From Asparagopsis taxiformis (lineage: Eukaryota > Rhodophyta > Florideophyceae > Bonnemaisoniales > Bonnemaisoniaceae), in contig JALQPE010002146.1 of NCBI GenBank assembly GCA_030407315.1, forward strand, positions 34,780 through 98,779: 64,000 nt of DNA, written 5' to 3'. Below the pieces are notes generated by a model. That model searched no databases. It worked only from the letters and a program-made list of their open reading frames with translations, and had not been told where the DNA came from. The first letter of the stretch is position 1, and every line of letters begins with the position of its first letter. Made by a program: the position numbers and the translations under genes. This document shows positions 31,457 through 39,105 of the stretch, one piece after another.

Positions 31457-33049
31457 TTAGTTGCTTGTTTCACGCCCTGCCCGCAGGATTTCATCTACCA
31501 ACAATAGCTGGCTAGTAATAGCAGTTGCTAGTCCTATCATCTGCTTCTTCACAGCATAATTGTCGTAAAGACCTGCCGACCTGGGATCAATTGGACCGCC
31601 AGTTGTCAAGTCAAGACCTGCCGAGTGACCCTTATCGTTATCTTCCTGAAGCTTCACGATACAATCTAAAGCATCATGACCACTTGTTTCAGCTAGTGTC
31701 TTCGGTACCACCAAAAACGCTTCTGCAAAGGCAACCATGCCCAATTTGTTCTTCCCAACAGCTACTCCCTTCTGTGCGCACTTCGTCAAATGGGAATGCG
31801 CTGCCACCTCGAACGCACCGGCTCCAGGAAGCACACAGCCATCGTCAATAGTATTCTTCACTGCTCGCAACCCATCTCTGACCGCTTCTTTTATCTGAGT
31901 CAGAGTATATTTGTTCGGTCCACGTAACAGAACTGTGCAACTTGATGGATCAGTAACGCCTTCGACAAAAGTATACTTCTCATCCTCATGTACTTCCTCA
32001 TAGACGACATCAGCATGTCCGAGGACGTCAGCGGTCAATCCTTCCACAGAATTGACAGGCAATCCACCGCATGCGAGTGTAATGCGTTCCATGTTCCTCC
32101 GCTTGCATCGACGCAGCGCCATGATATTTTCTTTAGCAAGCAAGTCCAAAGATTGAGGATCGATACCCTTTTGATTCATGATAACAAAATTCTTATCCGT
32201 ACCGTCACAGACGGATTTCTTCAACGCAATCAGCTTCAAGACGCGATCATCAACGACTGCTCGTTCGGCGTCCACCATGCTCTCCCTTTCTTCTGCATTG
32301 GAGTAGAAAAACCCAGACTGCACTTCAGCCTTTTCATGTTCCAAGCTAATGTTGCACGTGAGAATGTAAGCATTCTTGACGCGCTTCGGCATGTCTGGAT
32401 GACGGGATCCATGATCGAGAACAATGCCACGAATGAGACGGGATTTGTCGGCAGAATAACTGATCAGCGGCATAATTTCCACCATGTGCAAATCGATGGG
32501 CTTTTGTCCCGACGCGATGATGATGACAGCCTCTGCAAGAATGTCTGCAAGATGTAGTGCCATTTTTTTTCGTAGCTTAGTTTGAAGCGAACAGCGGGCA
32601 ACAGACACGAGAAGCTCTCTCTCCGATGAGAACTCGATCTTCTGCGAGTCGATCCAAGAGAGCAGTTCAGTTTTAGCGGCATTGAATCCGTCGACAATGA
32701 CACGCGGATGCAATCCTTCAATTAGAAGCTGTTCAGCCTTCTTCATAAGTTCACCGATAAGTAGAACGGTGGAAGTTGTTCCATCACCACAGATATCGTC
32801 CTGCGCAGTTGCAGCTCGTGCAATCATGGAGCTGGTTGGATTTTGAATTTGCATTTCATCTAAGAGAACCTTTCCGTCTTTTGTGACTTTTATGTCACCG
32901 GCGCCACTGACGAGGATCTTAATTGTGCCACTGGGACCCAGGTTAGAACGTAATACGCCATGCAGTCCCTTTGCGCCGGCGATAATCGTGTGAAGAGCTA
33001 GGCCGCGACGGGATACATCGAATCCGGGGTTTAAAAGGTGAGCAGCCAT
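31457..33049 (-). CDS. CCT6: T-complex chaperonin subunit zeta (CCT6)
   Basis: This is the zeta subunit of the cytosolic TRiC/CCT chaperonin, which folds actin, tubulin and other proteins. Start at ATG 33,047-33,049 gives 530 residues (human 531) beginning MAAHLLNPGFDVSRRGLALH; the longer open frame starts only at TTG. Group II chaperonin motifs are visible: LGPSGTIKILVSGAGDIKVT, KDGKVLLDEMQIQNPTSSMI, the ATP-site GDGTTSTVLLIGEL (88-101), GLHPRVIVDGF and DDGCVLPGAGAFEVAA. The C-terminal nucleotide motif is DLTTGGPIDPRSAGLYDNYA. Zeta-specific features include HLLNP at the start and GLRAVKNTIDDGCVLPGAGA. The gene appears intact. Confidence 0.96.
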   Translation of the reverse strand: MAAHLLNPGFDVSRRGLALHTIIAGAKGLHGVLRSNLGPSGTIKILVSGAGDIKVTKDGKVLLDEMQIQNPTSSMIARAATAQDDICGDGTTSTVLLIGELMKKAEQLLIEGLHPRVIVDGFNAAKTELLSWIDSQKIEFSSERELLVSVARCSLQTKLRKKMALHLADILAEAVIIIASGQKPIDLHMVEIMPLISYSADKSRLIRGIVLDHGSRHPDMPKRVKNAYILTCNISLEHEKAEVQSGFFYSNAEERESMVDAERAVVDDRVLKLIALKKSVCDGTDKNFVIMNQKGIDPQSLDLLAKENIMALRRCKRRNMERITLACGGLPVNSVEGLTADVLGHADVVYEEVHEDEKYTFVEGVTDPSSCTVLLRGPNKYTLTQIKEAVRDGLRAVKNTIDDGCVLPGAGAFEVAAHSHLTKCAQKGVAVGKNKLGMVAFAEAFLVVPKTLAETSGHDALDCIVKLQEDNDKGHSAGLDLTTGGPIDPRSAGLYDNYAVKKQMIGLATAITSQLLLVDEILRAGRETSN

Positions 33050-33440
33050 TTTCCAAAGATGGCGGTCGTTGGCGCGTGTTGGATCAATGGACTTGATACG
33101 ATAGAGGGTAAAGTGCTGGACCTTCAAGCCTTACCGACGTGGGGAGTATCATACCTTGAAAATTGAACGCAAAATTAAAAAATGATCTTGTTAATTGAGC
33201 AAAATTTGTACAAGGGGTTCTGGAAACGATCATATCAACGACCAATAAATTTTGCTCAACTATTATCAAACTTTGACCTATGAGCGCCAAGTGGCACGCG
33301 CCCAAGCGGAGTCTCTGATTACGATGAAGCGTCTGACTTTTTGTGTATTGATTTACAGCTTTCGAGGTTATTTCAAGCGATTGGCGAGGATATGAGATTT
33401 CTGGATTGCTTATCATCCGTGAAAAAGGAAACCACGGGTG
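33050..33440. other. Intergenic stretch upstream of CCT6
   Basis: This is the presumed CCT6 promoter (minus strand), bordering the MITE-like element. No gene is seen. Confidence 0.4.
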
Positions 33441-34265
33441 AGGGCCGTTCCCAGGAAAAATTTTGCACGGGAAATTTGTATGCACGTGCACGAAACGATG
33501 GAATAGATACTTTTGATTGGCTCCATATGTTAATATGTTAAACTACTTTTATTGAACTACTGAACTCCTGATCTCTGCATGCGCGCCACTTGTAAGTGGT
33601 ACGATGGGGAATCACTGAGGTATCCTGAGTGCTAGCTTGTTCTTTTCGGTATCCTAGCATAGCGGAGGATGCCAAGGAGCGGCCGGATCCTCGATCGGAC
33701 CACGAGTACCCGCCTGTACTTGACCCGATCATACCGGGTCAGAAGATCCTCGTACGTTGTAAAGCTTCCAAACCTCACGTCTAACGCCCATCCCCAGCAT
33801 TCTCTGTATCTAAGCAGATTGGCACAAGTTGAAACAGTCTACTCATGCGCTCTAATGGAAAGGAGTCAATCCAATCCACCTACAACCGCGTTAATCTCTC
33901 CCCCCCAGTGGGGAGCACAGCAAGCAAAATTTAGAAGATGGTCAAGTAAAGGCGTGTAATAGTGGTCCACTCCAAGATCCGTCCGCTCCATGGCATCCTC
34001 CGCTATGAGAGGTTACTGAAGAGAAAAAGCTAGCACTCGGGATACCTCAGTGATCCCCCATCGTATAACTTACAAGTGGCGCACTTGCAGAGATTTGGAG
34101 TTTTAAACTTATCATCTCGGTACGTTTTCGGGCTTGACTGTTCTGTGCAAGGTGTCTCACTCACTTCTACATGGAGCCAATCAAAAGTCTCTATTCCATC
34201 GTTTCGTGCACGTGCATACAAATTTCCCGTGCAAAATTTTTCCTGGGAACGGCCCTCAGGGCCGT
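33441..34265. mobile_element. Foldback/MITE-like element with about 250-bp terminal inverted repeats
   Basis: The two ends are inverted copies. The left arm starts TGAGGGCCGTTCCCAGG (about 33,440) and the right arm ends CCTGGGAACGGCCCTCA (about 34,262). Similarity continues inward through AAAATTTTGCACGGGAAATT, GCACGTGCACGAAACGATGG, CACTTGTAAGT, ATCACTGAGGTATCC, GAGTGCTAGC and GCGGAGGATGCC to about 33,690 and 33,980. The roughly 290-bp centre has no transposase and no convincing ORF, so the element is non-autonomous. A target-site duplication is not clear; GGG flanks both ends. Some stretches differ between arms, so the insertion is not very recent. Confidence 0.75.
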
Positions 34266-35106
34266 TCGAGTCTTTTACATGCATAGAATTAGGTTCAGGC
34301 GCCCACGATTACTTGGATATATTCTAGTGTCTATCGGACAAAACAAACCGTCCCACACTCTATTCAACTTCGACTGTGCTATCATTCACAAAATCACGAT
34401 ACCCAGATCGATACGTGTAGGACTTGGATCTCAAGGCCTTTTCTCTGCTTCGTGCATATGCATGAAGGTGCATGCACGAGGACAAAAAGAGGCAATATTG
34501 TGGGAAAGGTAAATAATTTTCAGCAGTCATTTACGAAATCTTGATGCCAGACATGCGTGAGTTACACGCCATTTGTTGCGCCACCAGTGACGCGCTGGGA
34601 GCAGCGGAAAATAGTTTTTTAAGACCAATGGAGAGCGATAGAAAAATAATGGAGATGAGGGGTGCACGCATCAGCTAGCACTAGAGATGATCTGTCACAG
34701 CGGATAAACGACCGTGTGCCTGCCAATGGTGTGGCGAAATTTATTTCGTCGACGCGCGCGCGTTCGCGGTGATTGCGTCGAGTTGAATTCGCGTGCATCC
34801 GCCTTAGTAAGCGAGCGTACGCATAGCGTTGCGATTACATGTCACGGAGCGTCGATGCGAGCACGTGCGCGCGAACGTTGCCACGAAACCGCGGATCCGG
34901 CGCCACGTGTAGCTAATTCTACGAATTCCCCTTTATTTCCCCTTTTTTGGGTTTTTGTTTTGTGTAGACCGCGGTTTATGCGCATGAAACGCATGTCAGA
35001 TAGATAGCGAGGTCAAGTTGCAGGACTTGAGTCACGATGCGTACGTGGCGCACGTGTACGTCGTGTGCCTTGCTTACCCACCGTAGGGTGCCGCGGCCTT
35101 TCGCAG
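34266..35106. other. CpG-rich repeat-derived stretch left of the hAT element
   Basis: No gene is recognised. About 34,770-34,965 is an inverted partner of about 38,700-38,890 (see the repeat entries). The sequence from about 34,730 is CpG-rich, like the retroelement block further right. Confidence 0.4.
34770..34965 (+). repeat. Arm of an inverted CpG-rich repeat (partner at 38,700-38,890)
   Basis: Matches the reverse complement of 38,700-38,890 in TTAGTAAGCGAGCGTACGC, GGCGCCACGTGTAG and the T-rich run ending CCCCTTTATTTCCCC and GGGTTTTT. It is probably part of a long terminal repeat or untranslated region of the CpG-rich retroelement family. Confidence 0.5.
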
Positions 35107-35114
35107 GTCGCGAG
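35107..35114 (+). repeat. 8-bp target-site duplication of the hAT element (left)
   Basis: GTCGCGAG, repeated exactly at 37,741-37,748 on the other side of the element. An 8-bp duplication is the hallmark of hAT insertion. Confidence 0.9.
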
Positions 35115-37740
35115 TAGACCTGTAATCGGTTTGCGGTCTTTCCAGTTGAAACCGACAAGGTCCAAACCAGAGCAGTCCGTCATATCAAGAACAAAAATTG
35201 GTCCGATCGGTTTAAAAAGTGACGTAACGGTTAGTGGTCTCAATTCCGGGTACGGTCTAGTTTATCGGTCCACAAGCCCTGTGCGGGAAGTCGGATTAGA
35301 CCGCTGGGCCGTTTCCTCACATTCTTGAACGTTTCATTGTTCGACAATCTATTACAGCAGAGTTGAAGAGCGAAAAGTGTTCAATGATAACGGATAGTTG
35401 AGCTCTAAGCAGAATATATTCTTGTGCTCTCTGCAGACTAAACATAAAACGATATTTCATCATCTCCCGGTTTTCCTGGCAGAATTTACACAGCACTTCG
35501 TTGTTCAAAACATGAATTCAACATCGAACACAACTCTTCCACAGCCAATTTCCACGAGCTCGCAGTCGCCACCTCGAAAAAAATGCAAGAGATCCAAGAC
35601 CAGTGAAGTTTGGCAATATTTCAAGGAAATTGCCTGGAATGGCAGTGCACAAACTGATTGTATGCTCTGCCGCAAGAAATATAGTCGCAAGACAGCAACC
35701 AGCACGCTCGCACGTCACATTTCAGAAGTGCACTCCATTTCTGAGAGCAGTAGACAAACTAAAATATCAACTGACGGGCAGCTTGTCAGTTCTTCTCCCC
35801 TTCCATTGGAAAAGAGACAAGAGAGTCTAACAAAACAGTTGTGCTTGTGGATAATCAATGCATCACTTCCGTTTGCTTCGGTTGAAAATGCAAAATTTGT
35901 TTCCTTTCTTCACACCATCGATCCCACATACAAGCCACCCTGCCGTGTCACTATCCAACGAAGAGCACTGCAATACCATAACGAAATGCGTTCAAAGATG
36001 AAAAACCTGATCTCCCGAGAAGCCAAGACAGTTTGTCTAACATCTGATGCATGGTCCTCGCGTGTATTTAGAGGCTACATGTGCATTACTGTCAGTTGGA
36101 TAAACGACAAGTGGGAGGTCCAAAGTACTGTTCTTGATTTAAAACGGTTTGAGTCTCCGCACACCGGTGGAGCTACCTGCGCTCTTTTACATGATGTTAT
36201 TATGGAATGGGGGCTGAGCGAAAAGGTGAAATCCATCACTACAGATAATGGGAGTGACATTTGTGCTGGTGTCAAGAAGTTGCACAATGTTTTGAAGTCT
36301 AGTTCTGGTAACAACAGTACATTACAGAACTTTCACTTTCGCTGTATTGCCCACGTCATCAATTTGGCAGTGAAAGAATGTATGAAGTTGGTTCACAGTG
36401 AAGTGGCTGCTATTCGGTCTCTAATCAGCTCCATAAGAGGCTCTGTGAAGCGCCGTGATATTTTTGAAGCAGTGAAAATCGAACTATGCAAACCTGAAGT
36501 CTCATTTCCTGGCTTGGACGTTGAAACCAGATGGTCTTCTACTTTCCGCATGATCAAAGATGCGTACAATTGCAGAGCAGTTCTGAATTCAGTTTCCAAT
36601 CGTGTTCCAGAACTGAGAGACTCTATTGTTTCTGATGGAGAATGGAGGAAAGCTAAAACTATCTGTGGGTTTCTGCAACTCGCAGCTAGTGTAACAGAGA
36701 GTCAGTCTGGCTCCCTATACGTGACTTTAAGTTTCAGTGTATTAGCTTACAATGCACTGCTCAAAAGATGTCGCATGGCAATTGAAAACGAAGATGGAAT
36801 TCTAAAATCAATTGCCGAGGCAATGCTGGGTAAATTGGAAAATTACAAGGAGGTCGTTTGTTCTGAGATGTCTGAGCTGGCGCGAGCTTTGGATCCCCGA
36901 ATTCCGGGGGACATATTGAGGGATGAAGAAGTTCTGCGGAGAAATATTAAACTGATGGATTTGGCGGGGGAAGGTGGCTACAACAGCCTAGATGGTAACC
37001 AGAATACGAGAAGTGAATCATTACTAGCCCAACTAATCGAAGAAGAGGAAAGCCCGCTATTGGGTCCATCTGATGAAATCAGGAAGTTTGTCCAGGCCAC
37101 ATCTGTTGGGGATCTGAAAATTGACCCTTTAGTGTGGTGGAAAACAAATGAAAGTAGGTTTCCAAATATTGCAGAGACAGCGAAAAGTGTGCTAGCAATT
37201 CAGGCATCTTCAGTAGCTTCAGAGGCATGTTTTTCAATTTCCGGTAACATCATTTCGCCCTCAAGATCATCCCTCTCAGATGAAACTATTGTTGCATCAA
37301 TTTTGGTGAGATCATGGAGTAGAATCCTGAACACGTAACTAAACGGCTAATTTGAAACTCCTTTCTCTTCTCCATGGATTGCAAAGAAACAATATATTGA
37401 ATGTGAACGAGCTAATCTGTGTGGTTTTCACTCAGCATAACCTCTATAATATCGTTGATACAACTATCTGATCTGTAGCTGTAAGCATAATGGAGATCCG
37501 AACGTTCTGGTCTTCACCGTCTGGACCGTTTACGAAAACGGTCTAAACCTCGCGATCCATCCGTCCATTTCCGAAGATGCTATGAAGCGCTTCAGTTCAA
37601 TACCGTCTAACTGATGAAAACCGCTATCACAATGTTCAAGAACTGTTCAGTAAGCCGTCTACAATATTGACATTCCGGTTCGGTCCATTTGATGCCACTG
37701 GACCACAAGCAAGACCAAAACCGGACCATGTACAGGTCTA
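35115..37740 (+). mobile_element. Apparently intact autonomous hAT DNA transposon
   Basis: The element is 2,626 bp long. It starts TAGACCTGTAATCGG and ends with the inverse TACAGGTCTA, giving 10 perfect terminal bases followed by weaker similarity. A perfect 8-bp target duplication (GTCGCGAG) flanks it. It carries one uninterrupted transposase gene at 35,512-37,338. Short subterminal motifs such as GGTCC, CGGTCC and GGTCTA recur at both ends, as expected for transposase-binding sites. The exact duplication and intact frame suggest a recent insertion into older CpG-rich repeat sequence. Confidence 0.92.
35512..37338 (+). CDS. hAT transposase with BED zinc finger
   Basis: This is a 608-residue transposase that would cut out and insert the surrounding element. 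A BED zinc finger is at about 28-72 (VWQYFKEIAWNGSAQTDCML, CRKKYSRKTATSTLARHI then SEVH; C-x2-C...H-x4-H). RNase H-fold catalytic parts include CLTSDAWSSRVFRGYMCITV and SITTDNGSDICAGVKKLHNV, each with a candidate catalytic Asp, and FRCIAHVINLAVKE. The C-terminal dimerisation region reads DPLVWWKTNESRFPNIAETA then SSVASEACFSISGNIISPSR, diagnostic of hAT. Start is ATG 35,512; the frame extends further upstream only from TTG. No stop or shift interrupts it. Confidence 0.93.
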   Translation: MNSTSNTTLPQPISTSSQSPPRKKCKRSKTSEVWQYFKEIAWNGSAQTDCMLCRKKYSRKTATSTLARHISEVHSISESSRQTKISTDGQLVSSSPLPLEKRQESLTKQLCLWIINASLPFASVENAKFVSFLHTIDPTYKPPCRVTIQRRALQYHNEMRSKMKNLISREAKTVCLTSDAWSSRVFRGYMCITVSWINDKWEVQSTVLDLKRFESPHTGGATCALLHDVIMEWGLSEKVKSITTDNGSDICAGVKKLHNVLKSSSGNNSTLQNFHFRCIAHVINLAVKECMKLVHSEVAAIRSLISSIRGSVKRRDIFEAVKIELCKPEVSFPGLDVETRWSSTFRMIKDAYNCRAVLNSVSNRVPELRDSIVSDGEWRKAKTICGFLQLAASVTESQSGSLYVTLSFSVLAYNALLKRCRMAIENEDGILKSIAEAMLGKLENYKEVVCSEMSELARALDPRIPGDILRDEEVLRRNIKLMDLAGEGGYNSLDGNQNTRSESLLAQLIEEEESPLLGPSDEIRKFVQATSVGDLKIDPLVWWKTNESRFPNIAETAKSVLAIQASSVASEACFSISGNIISPSRSSLSDETIVASILVRSWSRILNT

Positions 37741-37748
37741 GTCGCGAG
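37741..37748 (+). repeat. 8-bp target-site duplication of the hAT element (right)
   Basis: GTCGCGAG, the exact partner of 35,107-35,114. Confidence 0.9.
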
Positions 37749-37893
37749 TCATACCCGCCGGCGTAGAACTTGCGGGCATGCCTCTCTCTTTCGAGAGTCC
37801 CCAGACCAAGTCCGGTGGCAGGCCCATTCATACTGACCAAAAGTTTCTCGGTCGCTTGCGTCTTCGAAGACGGCAACTGAACTCACCAACACC

Positions 37894-38172
37894 ATGGCCG
37901 CCAACCCCGTCATCAATTCTCTCTCCCTTGCCGAGGAACTTCTCGAGAAGTGCAAGGAAGTCTCCGGTGGAAAGACAATGACCCAAGCCGGGATCTCCGG
38001 AGACTGGATGGAGACCTACGCCCGTATTGCCGAACGAGCAGACCGGGAACAGCGCTTCGGCCACACGCGCTACCCTTTCGAAGCCGACGCGGCCGCGTCT
38101 GCCTTTGACGGAGGCTTCTTCGACAACGAGGACTGGACCCTGTGTAGGACCAGCCGGGGTGGCGATCGCTAA
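37894..38172 (+). CDS. Hypothetical 92-residue ORF in repeat-derived DNA
   Basis: The ORF starts at ATG with context CACCATGG, a good eukaryotic start. It encodes an acidic, probably helical protein (SLAEELLEKCKEVSGGKTMT, DWMETYARIAERADREQRFG) ending with GGFFDNEDWTLCRTSRGGDR. I do not recognise it. It sits just right of the hAT insertion at the edge of a CpG-rich block, so it may be the start of a broken retroelement ORF: a gene-like beginning that runs into repeat sequence. Low confidence that it is expressed. Confidence 0.3.
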   Translation: MAANPVINSLSLAEELLEKCKEVSGGKTMTQAGISGDWMETYARIAERADREQRFGHTRYPFEADAAASAFDGGFFDNEDWTLCRTSRGGDR

Positions 38173-39105
38173 GGGAGTTCTAGAATTGCAGCCGTGTCAG
38201 GGCGAGGTGAACCGTAACGCGCTGGTTGAACTTGCGTTCGCGCGTCGCTCGGTCGCGCTGGCGAACGGGTGGTACAACGGCGGAACGCGTAGGGAACGAT
38301 CGCAACACGGGATTCGCGGGCCGGCGCAAGCCGTGATCTCAGGGTGAGATCACCGAGTAAACTCGAGCACAACGCGATCCACACAGGGGTCGTAAATCCC
38401 TGGCCTAGTGGCGTGCGACGCAACGCGCGCTATCGCGGTGCGACGCGGTTCGACGATCGGTTTATGCGCAGCGCGCACGCGAACGTCGGCGATCGTGAGC
38501 AACCCGCACGCAACGTTTCAACGCAATCGGTCCTCGCGATTCGCTAAACGCTTAACTCGTAGCTGCGAAGATGCTGGCTGTTTATTGGTAAGGTGCGAAG
38601 CGGAACGACCATTAATAGCTAACTACTAAAGGACAGGCTGTCCTATCGTGGCCGGCCGGCGGCCGCTCGCCCGCACGCAAAAAGGGAAATATTTGGGAAA
38701 AAGACTTTCGTCATAAAAACCCAAAAGGGGAAAATAAAGGGAATTTCGCGAAAGGCGCTACACGTGGCGCCACGCTCGCAATCGTACGCGTCCGCGCAAG
38801 CGCGCCGTGATACGTAATTGTATCGCCACGCGTACGCTCGCTTACTAACTAACTAAACGCGGATGCACGCGGACTCAACGCGACGCATCGCTCCGACCCG
38901 CGCGCGCACTTGCAACATAAATTGCATCACACTCCCCCCGACTAACATCACAGCGCGTCCTCGCGCGTCATCTCTTTCCTCACGTGCTCTTCCGTTTCCT
39001 TCGTTCTTCTCTTTTCGTCTGTAACCTCTTCTCTTTTTGTTCCATCTCCTTCTTCCTTCTCTCTTGCCACCCGCGTTCGCCGTCATCCTTGCCGATTCAC
39101 ACGCT
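38173..39105. other. CpG-rich leader before the 945-codon ORF
   Basis: This stretch is very rich in CG dinucleotides up to about 38,940, then turns pyrimidine-rich (TTCTTCTCTTTTCG and similar) just before the ATG at 39,106. A polypyrimidine stretch before a start is common in promoter or leader DNA. It includes the inverted repeat arm at 38,700-38,890. No gene is recognised. Confidence 0.4.
38700..38890 (-). repeat. Arm of an inverted CpG-rich repeat (partner at 34,770-34,965)
   Basis: Reverse complement of the 34,770-34,965 arm; shared words include AAAAACCCAAAAGGGGAAA-type sequence, CTACACGTGGCGCC and GCGTACGCTCGCTTACTAA. It lies upstream of the 945-codon ORF. Confidence 0.5.

Noticed and set aside
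34770..38890. LTR pair of a single retrotransposon
   Set aside because: The two copies are inverted, not direct, and no gag or pol lies between them; a hAT element does.
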